Source of the DNA: Clostridiales bacterium UBA735
GTDB taxonomy: Bacteria > Bacillota > Clostridia > Oscillospirales > Oscillospiraceae
NCBI GenBank assembly: GCA_002298695.1
Contig: DBLB01000082.1
Span: forward strand, 1-6,074
Length of the DNA stretch: 6,074 nt
Direction: 5' to 3'
Shown: in pieces, positions 1 through 5,564 of the stretch
How the letters are laid out: each line of letters opens with the position of its first letter
Position numbering within the stretch: the first letter of the stretch is position 1
Translations under genes and position numbers: made by a program
The notes under the pieces: generated by a model
Database searches by the model: none
What the model saw: only the letters and a program-made list of their open reading frames with translations
Told to the model about the DNA's origin: nothing

Positions 1-3
1 ACC

Positions 4-45
4 AAAAACGCTGTAATCTCAAGGGATTGCGGCGTTTTTCTTTTT
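4..45. terminator. Hairpin terminator, probably bidirectional
   Basis: The arms at 7-18 and 25-36 pair over 12 positions (two G-U) around a six-base loop. A run of T with one C follows on the plus strand (35-45), and five T follow on the minus strand (8-4). It lies about 150 bases past the stop codon of the minus-strand gene that ends in an integrase tail, so it most likely ends that transcript. It may also end transcription entering from the left. The hairpin is seen directly; the direction of use is inferred. Confidence 0.7.
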
Positions 46-149
46 GAAAATCCATAAAAGATACACCGAGATAGGAGAAAGTAAAACATGGTTTTGCCAC
101 GATTAGAACCAGATAATTATATCGAACCATTTTTCATATTTTCCGTTGT

Positions 150-175
150 TTGGCACCACCTTGGCACCACGGCAC
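150..175. repeat. Tandem 11-bp-period direct repeat, possible integrase arm sites
   Basis: TTGGCACCAC occurs at 150-159 and again at 161-170, exactly one 11-base step apart, followed by a partial third copy, GGCAC, at 171-175. The repeat begins only nine bases beyond the stop codon of the ORF that ends in a tyrosine-integrase tail. Short direct repeats next to an integrase gene end are typical arm-type binding sites of tyrosine recombinases. That role is inferred; only the repeat itself is seen. Confidence 0.5.
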
Positions 176-183
176 TCAACCAC

Positions 184-423
184 TTATTTGCAACCTTGAT
201 TCGATATGAGGGATGTGAGTGCGCTTAAAAGTTCCGGGGATTGCTGAAGCTGCAAGATGATACTCTGCACATCTAAGGCGGGCGCTGGCTCGGCAGGTGC
301 TTGGACGCCACGCAAATCAGGATTTGCATAGAAGGCGCTTTCAAACTTCTGTGCGTTGACCTTGCGATCTTCGTCGAGAATGTGTGCATAGACCTTTGTG
401 ACCATATCACACTGTGAATGGCG
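184..423 (-). pseudogene. 3' remnant of a tyrosine recombinase (integrase), fused in frame to the surface-protein gene
   Basis: Residues 1120-1197 of the fused ORF start with HSQCDMVTKVYAHILDEDRK and continue with KFESAFYANPDL and a Pro/Ala-rich tail. In clostridial integrative-element integrases this is the last part of the catalytic domain. The conserved Gly-His ahead of the nucleophile appears here as Arg-His (His at 418-420), and the probable nucleophilic Tyr1130 is at 388-390. The upstream Arg, Lys and His-x-x-Arg of the active site are missing, so the fragment cannot be a working recombinase. The join falls near 421-424, after a Tyr-Thr-Phe-Thr that belongs to the InlB-like repeat. The recombinase origin is recognised from the motif, and the deletion or recombination event is inferred. 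An assembly chimera is the main alternative. Confidence 0.8.
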
Positions 424-3400
424 GGTAAAGGTGTACTTGCCGCCGCCCTTGTCGGTGAGCTTTAGTTCGTTTCCGTTCTTATCGGTGATGATCAGAGTTT
501 CCAGTGTGTAACCCTTGTCCGGCATGACAGTGATGGTCACGGTCGTGCCGCTGGATGCACGCTCGTGACTGGAGGACGCGCTGCCGTTTGTGCTGTCCTT
601 CACGGTGATGGGATAGGTGGAGGAGCTGGGACGCTGGGCAAATACTGCGCTTACTGTCACCGCGTTCTCCGGCATGACAAATTTGTTGTCTGTGACGGTC
701 GCTTCCGGGGTGATGTTCCATTCGTGGAAACGGTAGCCGCTGTTCGGCTCGCTGGTCAAAGTGACTTCTGTTCCAGCGACGGCATAGCGGGCAGACGCAG
801 TGACGGCGCCGTTTTCATTCTCCTCGACCGTGATCGAAGACAGGTGACGGGGGCTTTCCGCCGCGGCGCTGTTGGAATAGTCCGTACCGTCGCCCAGCGC
901 GGTCACGCGGAAGGAATACGTTCCTGCCTCGGTGATGGCGTTATCAGGCAGCACGGGCGTTGTGGTCGTGCTGTCGTCGCTGTCCTCCGCGGGCGGCTCC
1001 GGAATGGTGAAGGTATAATTCGTTTCCGTCACGGTCTCAGCGCTGCCAAACGCCGCGCCGTCCTTATAGAGTTGGACAGAGTAGCCGCTGGCATTTGTTA
1101 CAGCGCTCCACGAAGCCTTGCCCAGTGTCGCAGCGTCCCAGTCGGCGGTTGCAGGCGCGGGCAGGAAGCCGAGAATCGGGATCGTCTGCACATCGCAGAC
1201 ATTACCGGCCGCATCTTTGGCCGCAATGTGCAGATAGGACTTGCCGCTGGATACATTGGACAGCTCAAGCGTCTGCTCACCCACGGACATGACAGAGCCA
1301 TCGCCAGTCGTATCAATGGATGGTGCAGTCTCACTATCGCTCACCACATAGTAATAAGAGCCGCGCTCGTCCGCGGTAAAGTCCACAGTGGCGGTCGAAT
1401 CGCTTGCGCGGGATACCGCAAAGTCCGAAAGCACCGGTGCGGCATTATCCACCGTGAGGGTCACGGTGCAGAAGTGGCTTGCATAGTCGGTCTGGTTCGT
1501 GCCGTTATACTGCTCGTTGAACAGCACAAGCTTATACTCGCCCTCGTCAAGCTCCGCCGGGACGGTCAGTTCGACGCTGCCTTCGGCCTCGGCCTCGTCG
1601 GTCAGGTTTTTGAGCATGCCGTAATACGCAGGCTTGCCGTCCGCATCGTAAAATATCGCGGAAATGTATTCGTTCCCGCCGGTCTGCGCGCCGGTGTAGT
1701 GCAGCGTCAGCGTACCGCCTGCAAATTTTTCAACCTCGGCCTCGGTCACGCTGAAATCGCGGCTTTCGTCCAGCAGAGTCAGCTTCCATTCGGAGGAGAA
1801 GTTAGATCCGATCCCGGTCAGCGCCGCGCCTGCCGTGCCACTCTTTACACCGTTCGCTGTGGTGACGAACAGCACATCGTTTTTGCTCAGGTTGAACGCA
1901 GGACGGGCAGGCGCATATCCTGTCGCCAGCTTCGGGCATAGCTCCCAACCGTATGTGCTGCTGTAGGTAACTGCACCGACAGACTTTGTATCGGGATCTG
2001 TAATGGAAGACCGCAGCCACCATTCGGTTGCAACATTGTTATAAAGGGCGATCAGCTTTCCTTCCTCTTCAAAGCCGTAGGCTGCGTTTGCCGCTTCCTC
2101 GGCAGAGAGGAAAAACACCTTGTCGTTTTCAAGAATGTTCTCTGCTGCCGCATACACCTTATTTCGCCAATTCGTTCCAGCGTATTCCGGGTCGCTCTTG
2201 GTCGTGTCCAGCATGGCGGATAGCTCTCCGGCGGTAAAGGCCTTGTACGGCGAATCTGGGTCGGTCGCCGTTCTGCACCATGCCTGCGCCATACTGCCCT
2301 TGTACTGTACATTCGTTTCCTGATTATTGCTTGTGAATTGCAAGCCGCCGTTTGCCCCCTGTCCCAGCAGATACTCGGACAGCAGGAACATGGCTTCATC
2401 GTTGGAAACGGTATCCTCGCCCTGTCTGAGCGAATCCGTATCGCCGGTGGCGTTGCCGCTGGCGGACAGAACGCGCCACAGGATGGGGTCTGTGCCGAAC
2501 TTGCCGAAATAGAGGTAGTTATAGCCCCACTGCGCATCGTAGCCAGAGAGATCATCAATGGACATCAGGCCGTCCTGCTCGCGCGGAGTGAGGTCTGGGC
2601 CGTCCGCGCCGTCATGGATGGTGATCTCCACCGCAAAGGGCGTACCGGTGGCGTAATCGCTCTCCATTGCGCCGTTCCAGTCTTCGCCGTAGAGGGAGAG
2701 CTTGTACTTACCGTCCGGCAGGCCATTCGGCAGGGTGACAACCGTACGCATAGCACCTGTATCGCTATTGACCGAGCCGTAATAGAGCAGTGTGCCTGCC
2801 AAATCGGTCAGTGCGGCGGTGACATTGGTGTAATTGTCCGAAATGTCCTTCAGCGCCTTGTGCTGGATGGTGATGGAGGCGTCCTGATACTGATTATTCA
2901 GCGTCGTGCGGCCGCCGACGATCTTTGCACCGTTCTCAAAGCTGTTCGCATCTTTGAGGGTCAGTTTGAACTCGTGGCCGTCGTAGCCCGTAGGCTCGGC
3001 CAGAGCATTTGTGTGCGCGGAGTTGTTTGCTGCCGAGGTAAAGAGGACCTGACGCTTATCCAGATTGAGCGCTGGGCGCGCACCAGCCGAACTGTTCGCC
3101 GCTGTCGACTGGAATGTGCCATCACTGGAGACCGTTCCGAAGTATCCGTAACCCTTCGTGGTTCGGGATAACAGCCACCATGCTCCGTCGGTCGCTTTGC
3201 GTGCATTATTATTGGAAAAACCATAGGCAGGATCATTTGCCTCTATGACAGAGAGAAAAAAGACTTTATTTCCAGTGGAGCGAAGAAGAGAGCTATTCTT
3301 ATTATCAAATACAATATTATTGTATTTGGCTCCATTTGCTCCTGATTTGCTTACTGTTGTGAATACAGCAAGCTGTTCCTCCGCAGTTAGATGGTCGGTT

Positions 3401-3777
3401 TTGAATCCGTCGCACCAACTCTCCGCGGTGCTGCCCTCCCATTTTTTATTGCCGGAGCCGCCAAACTGGGTTTGCGCCAGCACATCCTCGCTCAGCATAA
3501 ACAGCGCGTTGCTTTTAGTCGAGGTATTACCGGCGCCGCCTTGATAACTCTTCGCAGTGTCGCCATTCGCGGACAGCACCCGCCATTTGACAGGGTTACC
3601 ATTCCAATTTCCCAGATAAATGTAATCATAGCCATACGACTGGCTCCAGCCGTTGATGGCGGATGCGCCGAGCTGGATGGTATGGCGTGTGTCCGGCTCT
3701 GCCGCCAGCGCCGTTGCAGGCAGCAGGCTCAGGCACAGAACAAGCACCAAAAGCATACTTACAATTCGTTTTTTCAT
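184..3777 (-). CDS. Secreted multidomain surface protein with two DUF6273-like modules and an integrase-derived C-terminus
   Basis: This 1197-residue exported protein is probably displayed at or released from the cell surface; its substrate is unknown. Residues 1-26 are a signal peptide (MKKR, hydrophobic core, ATALA-A). Residues about 50-250 and 418-640 are two homologous DUF6273-like modules sharing the signatures WRVLSA, LLSE or MLSE, a Trp-Cys pair, KVFFLS, AYGF, WWL and ARPAxNL. Each is followed by an Ig-like stretch (about 268-388 and 663-776) containing DG or EG-(E/K)YKL. Residues 778-865 (APVLSDF, AAKDAAGNV) and 873-970 look Ig or Fn3-like. Residues 981-1047 form an InlB-B-like repeat (GYRFHEW, FVMPENAVTVSAVF). 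A second repeat, 1055-1118, stops at YTFT, where its MP motif is expected. Residues 1119-1197 instead match a tyrosine-recombinase C-terminus. There is no LPXTG motif and no SLH domain. The ATG has a strong ribosome site six bases upstream. Family calls are from memory of motifs; the function is unassigned. Confidence 0.88.
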   Translation of the reverse strand: MKKRIVSMLLVLVLCLSLLPATALAAEPDTRHTIQLGASAINGWSQSYGYDYIYLGNWNGNPVKWRVLSANGDTAKSYQGGAGNTSTKSNALFMLSEDVLAQTQFGGSGNKKWEGSTAESWCDGFKTDHLTAEEQLAVFTTVSKSGANGAKYNNIVFDNKNSSLLRSTGNKVFFLSVIEANDPAYGFSNNNARKATDGAWWLLSRTTKGYGYFGTVSSDGTFQSTAANSSAGARPALNLDKRQVLFTSAANNSAHTNALAEPTGYDGHEFKLTLKDANSFENGAKIVGGRTTLNNQYQDASITIQHKALKDISDNYTNVTAALTDLAGTLLYYGSVNSDTGAMRTVVTLPNGLPDGKYKLSLYGEDWNGAMESDYATGTPFAVEITIHDGADGPDLTPREQDGLMSIDDLSGYDAQWGYNYLYFGKFGTDPILWRVLSASGNATGDTDSLRQGEDTVSNDEAMFLLSEYLLGQGANGGLQFTSNNQETNVQYKGSMAQAWCRTATDPDSPYKAFTAGELSAMLDTTKSDPEYAGTNWRNKVYAAAENILENDKVFFLSAEEAANAAYGFEEEGKLIALYNNVATEWWLRSSITDPDTKSVGAVTYSSTYGWELCPKLATGYAPARPAFNLSKNDVLFVTTANGVKSGTAGAALTGIGSNFSSEWKLTLLDESRDFSVTEAEVEKFAGGTLTLHYTGAQTGGNEYISAIFYDADGKPAYYGMLKNLTDEAEAEGSVELTVPAELDEGEYKLVLFNEQYNGTNQTDYASHFCTVTLTVDNAAPVLSDFAVSRASDSTATVDFTADERGSYYYVVSDSETAPSIDTTGDGSVMSVGEQTLELSNVSSGKSYLHIAAKDAAGNVCDVQTIPILGFLPAPATADWDAATLGKASWSAVTNASGYSVQLYKDGAAFGSAETVTETNYTFTIPEPPAEDSDDSTTTTPVLPDNAITEAGTYSFRVTALGDGTDYSNSAAAESPRHLSSITVEENENGAVTASARYAVAGTEVTLTSEPNSGYRFHEWNITPEATVTDNKFVMPENAVTVSAVFAQRPSSSTYPITVKDSTNGSASSSHERASSGTTVTITVMPDKGYTLETLIITDKNGNELKLTDKGGGKYTFTRHSQCDMVTKVYAHILDEDRKVNAQKFESAFYANPDLRGVQAPAEPAPALDVQSIILQLQQSPELLSALTSLISNQGCK
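1858..3630 (-). repeat. Internal duplication: two DUF6273-like plus Ig-like units
   Basis: The surface protein contains two copies of the same two-part unit. Unit one spans residues about 50-388 and unit two about 418-776; the coordinates given cover both DUF6273-like parts. Shared landmarks, in order, are a Y(I/L)Y(L/F)G start, WRVLSA, (M/L)LSE, a Trp-Cys, VFFLS, AYGF, WWL, ARPAxNL and VLF. The Ig-like part then has (F/W)KLTL, YYG, a YKL strand and an N-G...TDYA or SDYA motif. The copies are clearly diverged at protein level, so the duplication is old. Confidence 0.75.
3306..3328. repeat. Perfect 10-bp inverted repeat inside the surface-protein gene
   Basis: CAAATACAAT (3306-3315) and ATTGTATTTG (3319-3328) are exact reverse complements with a three-base spacer. 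They lie within coding sequence for residues about 150-158 of the surface protein, in a noticeably AT-rich patch of an otherwise GC-rich gene. No function can be assigned; it may be coincidence within low-GC sequence. Confidence 0.5.
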
Positions 3778-3783
3778 AAAGCA

Positions 3784-3791
3784 CTCCCCCG
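3784..3791 (-). promoter_or_regulatory. Ribosome binding site of the surface-protein gene
   Basis: Read on the minus strand this is CGGGGGAG, six bases before the ATG at 3777. It fixes the start of the 1197-residue protein, which also places a good signal peptide at the N-terminus. The CGGGGG part is complementary to the CCCCCG arm of the palindrome in the same leader, so alternative pairing that hides the site is possible in principle. Confidence 0.75.
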
Positions 3792-3806
3792 TGGTTCAGA
3801 AAGGTT

Positions 3807-3831
3807 TTCCCGTAGGGCAACCCTACGGGAA
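3807..3831. repeat. Strong hairpin in the leader of the surface-protein mRNA
   Basis: The 11-base arms TTCCCGTAGGG (3807-3817) and CCCTACGGGAA (3821-3831) are perfectly complementary around a three-base loop. No T-run follows on either strand, so this is not an ordinary intrinsic terminator. It lies between the proposed minus-strand transcription start (about 3870) and the ribosome site, and shares three bases with the next palindrome. Confidence 0.65.
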
Positions 3832-3850
3832 GCGGGGGTACCCCCGCTTC
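3829..3850. repeat. Perfect 22-bp palindrome next to the leader hairpin
   Basis: GAAGCGGGGGT is followed directly by its exact reverse complement, giving a gapless 22-bp palindrome with five G and five C flanking a central TA. It overlaps the preceding hairpin by GAA. The tandem arrangement resembles a dispersed intergenic repeat of gut Clostridia, but copy number cannot be judged from one window. Lacking a T-run, it is not a standard terminator. Confidence 0.6.
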
Positions 3851-3876
3851 TATCCGTTTCTGCTTTTATAGTGCGT

Positions 3877-3905
3877 AGTTTAACACCACTTCGTTTGGAA
3901 TGCAA
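3877..3905 (-). promoter_or_regulatory. Candidate promoter of the surface-protein gene
   Basis: On the minus strand, a -35-like TTGCAT (3905-3900) and a -10-like TAAACT (3882-3877) are separated by exactly 17 bases. Transcription would start near 3870, giving a leader of about 90 bases that contains both hairpins. The -35 box ends six bases from the direct repeats of the shared operator. The boxes match consensus only moderately, which would suit an activated promoter. Confidence 0.45.
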
Positions 3906-3911
3906 TAGGCC

Positions 3912-3949
3912 TTGTGCGAATAGCACATGACTTTGCGCGAATAGCACAT
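3912..3949. promoter_or_regulatory. Tandem operator between divergent promoters, likely site for the LytTR regulator
   Basis: TTGTGCGAATAGCACAT (3912-3928) and TTGCGCGAATAGCACAT (3933-3949) differ at one base and are 21 bases apart, two helical turns. LytTR proteins such as AgrA typically bind two direct repeats at this spacing. Each copy is also a short dyad (GTGC-GAATA-GCAC in the first). The pair sits almost centrally between two opposed -35 boxes, six bases from one and five from the other. A LytTR gene starts just downstream on the plus strand. The repeat is seen directly; the binding partner is inferred. Confidence 0.65.
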
Positions 3950-3954
3950 TTTTC

Positions 3955-3983
3955 TTGCTTTGCACCATAAAATATGGTATTCT
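3955..3983 (+). promoter_or_regulatory. Candidate promoter of the LytTR regulator gene
   Basis: TTGCTT (3955-3960) and TATTCT (3978-3983) are separated by 17 bases, predicting a start near 3990. This overlaps an upstream in-frame ATG at 3974, which argues that translation begins at 4016. The repeat operator lies five bases upstream of the -35 box, a usual place for an activator or an autoregulatory site. Confidence 0.5.
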
Positions 3984-4004
3984 ATGAAAAAAAAGAGAAC
4001 GCGC

Positions 4005-4009
4005 GAGGG
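4005..4009 (+). promoter_or_regulatory. Ribosome binding site choosing the 4016 start
   Basis: GAGGG ends six bases before the ATG at 4016. The longer start at 3974 has no such site and lies inside the proposed promoter, so the shorter protein is preferred. Confidence 0.65.
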
Positions 4010-4015
4010 CACACC

Positions 4016-4765
4016 ATGAGTTCTAACCGAATTACCGTCATTTCCAACCGTCGGCACATCAGCCTGTCGGCAGAGGACATTCTCTATGTGCAGCTGGTGA
4101 GCCGCCAGTCGGTCATCCATGTCTCCGGCGGCAGGGTCTATGAGACCTATACCACCATCGACGAGCTGGCGCATCTGCTCGGCGGCGGCTTTATCCGCGC
4201 CGACCGCGCCACGCTCGTGTCCGCCAAGGGCGTCCATACCATCGGGAAGAAGATCGAGCTTATCAGCGGTGAAACGCTGAGCTTCACCCGCCGCAGAAAG
4301 CGGGAGCTTCAGGAGCAGCTGCGCGCCGGACGGCGGCAGATCGTGCAGAGCCTGTCTGACAGCGACGCACCCGCCACGCAGGAAGACTATCAGCGGCATT
4401 ATGCCAGCTATGACAGCGCGCCCTTTGCGTTTACCGACATCGAAATGGTCTTTAACGAGGATCATGCCGCTGTGGACTGGATTTTCCGCTATGGCAACGA
4501 GGCGCTGGCAAGGCTGGAAAAAAAGCCTCTGGAGCAGCTCATCGACCACGCCTTCGGCAGCATCTTCCCCAATATGGACGCCAAATGGCTGCGCGTCTAC
4601 GAGCGAACGGCGCTGTTCGGGGAGACGCTGGAAATCGCAGATCACAGCCCGGAGATCGGCACCGATCTGAAGATCATCTGCTTTCCAACATTTAAGGGGC
4701 ACTGCGGCTGTATGCTGTTCAATCAGGCAGAAATTCAGACGGTGCGTGAGCATACGGAGCTGTAG
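4016..4765 (+). CDS. LytTR-family transcriptional regulator with C-terminal PAS-like domain
   Basis: This 249-residue cytoplasmic DNA-binding regulator has a LytTR domain at residues about 5-95. It shows the family pattern: an initial beta strand, DILYVQ, IHVSGGRVYET, a TTIDEL helix, GFIRADRATLVS, the IGKKIELISGETLSFTRRR ending, then a helical linker (96-135). Residues about 136-240 (DWIFRYGNEALARLEKKPLE to CGCMLFNQ) resemble a PAS fold. There is no receiver domain with a phospho-Asp and no membrane segment, so it is not a classical response regulator. Known LytTR proteins usually carry the DNA-binding domain at the C-terminus; here it comes first. It is divergent from the surface-protein gene, with a paired repeat between them, so control of both genes is likely. 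An SD site supports the 4016 start. LytTR is a confident call; PAS is less certain. Confidence 0.85.
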   Translation: MSSNRITVISNRRHISLSAEDILYVQLVSRQSVIHVSGGRVYETYTTIDELAHLLGGGFIRADRATLVSAKGVHTIGKKIELISGETLSFTRRRKRELQEQLRAGRRQIVQSLSDSDAPATQEDYQRHYASYDSAPFAFTDIEMVFNEDHAAVDWIFRYGNEALARLEKKPLEQLIDHAFGSIFPNMDAKWLRVYERTALFGETLEIADHSPEIGTDLKIICFPTFKGHCGCMLFNQAEIQTVREHTEL

Positions 4766-4890
4766 CAGGAATGAGCATGCACCACAGCCGTTTTCAGCTC
4801 GACCGTTCCGCCGGCGTACCGCAAACACGGTTCCAATTTGCTCGACACGCAGCAGTTTGAAAAAGTGCCGGAGGACGATAACCGCTGTGA

Positions 4891-5166
4891 GCAGATGGCA
4901 AGCATAAGCGTCGAGTCGCGCTGTCGCATTGGCATGGCGCAGGATATGCCGCAAAAGCATACCGCGGCACAAAACCGTTGCAGAAGCATTGTCGCCCCGA
5001 TCTGTACGTCGGACACCAAACGACGTATGAGAAAGCCATGCGCGTAGCGGCAGGTTTTGCGCCGGTGGAGGATATGCTGACAGAGTTGGATATGAAAGAT
5101 GACGATTTGCCGTTTACCATGGCTGCTTACGGTCGTTGTGTTCTGCTGGAATCCGAACGGGCGTAA
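4891..5166 (+). pseudogene. Unrecognised short reading frame, possible gene remnant
   Basis: The frame is open from just after a stop at 4888-4890 to TAA at 5164-5166. Its second half, with YEKAMRVAAGFAPVEDMLTE followed by an Asp-rich stretch and MAAYGRCVLLESERA, reads like real protein. The first half (Lys/Arg/His-rich) does not. Candidate starts are TTG 4978 or ATG 5038, neither with a good ribosome site. I do not recognise a family. It may be the 3' end of a decayed mobile-element gene, or chance. Confidence 0.25.
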
Positions 5167-5272
5167 ACAACAGCCGATGCTCTACGGGAAAAGACTTCTT
5201 TCGCGCGATGGCTTCTGGTTCTGCTTCAGCTATCTCGCAGCCTATAATGACCAGATTGCAAACAGAGCTTGA
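5099..5272 (+). CDS. Unrecognised 57-residue frame ending at direct repeats
   Basis: An ATG at 5099 opens a frame to TGA at 5270-5272, overlapping the preceding frame by 68 bases. The C-terminal half (PMLYGKRLLSRDGFWFCFSY, then LAAYNDQIANRA) looks protein-like and may be a shifted continuation of the neighbouring remnant. No ribosome site and no recognised family are visible. Its stop codon lies inside the first TTGACTACT repeat. Low confidence that it is expressed. Confidence 0.15.
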   Translation: MTICRLPWLLTVVVFCWNPNGRKQQPMLYGKRLLSRDGFWFCFSYLAAYNDQIANRA

Positions 5273-5288
5273 CTACTGTTTGACTACT
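5269..5288. repeat. Tandem 11-bp-period direct repeat TTGACTACT
   Basis: TTGACTACT occurs at 5269-5277 and 5280-5288, 11 bases apart. The same period occurs in the different repeat at 150-170 next to the integrase tail. This copy lies about 135 bases from the tRNA-Arg fragment, on the presumed element side. Arm-type sites of a tyrosine integrase are the likely explanation; this is inferred from position and spacing. Confidence 0.45.
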
Positions 5289-5320
5289 ATTGTCCGCGAA
5301 GTCTCAAAAGCTGGTTTTCC

Positions 5321-5399
5321 CTGTGTTTTCAATGGTTTTCGGAAAGCTCAGAGAAGCTGGATGTTTTCGCCGAAAACCGCACAGTCCTTGAAAACACAG
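5321..5399. repeat. Nested inverted repeats beside the tRNA-Arg fragment
   Basis: CTGTGTTTTCAA (5321-5332) is the exact reverse complement of TTGAAAACACAG (5388-5399). Nested inside, GGTTTTCGG (5334-5342) matches CCGAAAACC (5370-5378). The RNA would form a long interrupted hairpin with a 27-base apical part. It ends 25 bases before the tRNA fragment. It could be recombination-site architecture of an integrated element or an unnamed structured RNA; nothing shows which. Confidence 0.55.
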
Positions 5400-5423
5400 C
5401 ATTTTATCAGTTGATGCCTGAAA

Positions 5424-5469
5424 ACTCCGACTCTGTAGGTCGCACGTTCGAATCGTGTCGGGCGTACCA
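5424..5469 (+). tRNA. 3' fragment of tRNA-Arg(CCG), probable attachment site
   Basis: From the anticodon loop CTCCGAC (5425-5431, anticodon CCG) the sequence follows a tRNA exactly: anticodon-stem 3' arm TCTGT, variable AGGTC, T-arm GCACG-TTCGAAT-CGTGT, acceptor arm CGGGCGT, discriminator A and encoded CCA (5467-5469). The 5' half is absent. Upstream there is no D-arm, no 5' acceptor strand able to pair with CGGGCGT, and the expected anticodon partner ACAGA is replaced by GAAAA. This is the typical direct-repeat scar of an element integrated at a tRNA 3' end. The intact gene would be at the other element end, left of the window. The fragment is not a functional tRNA. Confidence 0.8.
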
Positions 5470-5487
5470 TATTAACGAAACGGTATA

Positions 5488-5516
5488 GATGCGTCTGGCG
5501 AAAAGCCAGGCGCATC
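5488..5516. repeat. Hairpin downstream of the tRNA fragment
   Basis: Arms 5488-5499 and 5505-5516 (GATGCGTCTGGC and GCCAGGCGCATC) pair over 12 positions with one G-U around GAAAA. It starts 18 bases after the tRNA CCA, where a tRNA terminator would lie, but no T-run follows on the plus strand. It could be a processing or termination hairpin retained from the original tRNA locus. Confidence 0.5.
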
Positions 5517-5564
5517 AAGGCTTAACAGTCGTAAGGAACTATAAGTCTTGCGGTTTGGGCAGAG

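Noticed and set aside
88..228. 46-codon plus-strand frame with AGGAG ten bases before ATG
   Set aside because: It runs antisense through the 11-bp repeats and the integrase tail, resembles no protein family, and is explained by those structures.
565..1941. 458-residue plus-strand open frame opposite the surface gene
   Set aside because: It is the antisense shadow of a GC-rich gene. Low-complexity Arg/Gly/Ala composition, no domain and no ribosome site.
3807..3850. Hairpins considered as an intrinsic terminator or known riboswitch
   Set aside because: No T-run follows on either strand and no recognised riboswitch core is present.
3912..3949. Two repeats considered as a CRISPR-like array
   Set aside because: Only two 17-bp units with a four-base gap, no spacers and no cas genes; an operator explains them better.
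3974..4015. Upstream ATG giving a regulator 14 residues longer
   Set aside because: It overlaps the -10 box and lacks a ribosome site; GAGGG sits at the right distance from the ATG at 4016.
3866..4972. 368-residue minus-strand open frame across the regulator
   Set aside because: It is antisense to the clear LytTR gene, with a Cys/His/Arg-rich composition typical of shadow frames.
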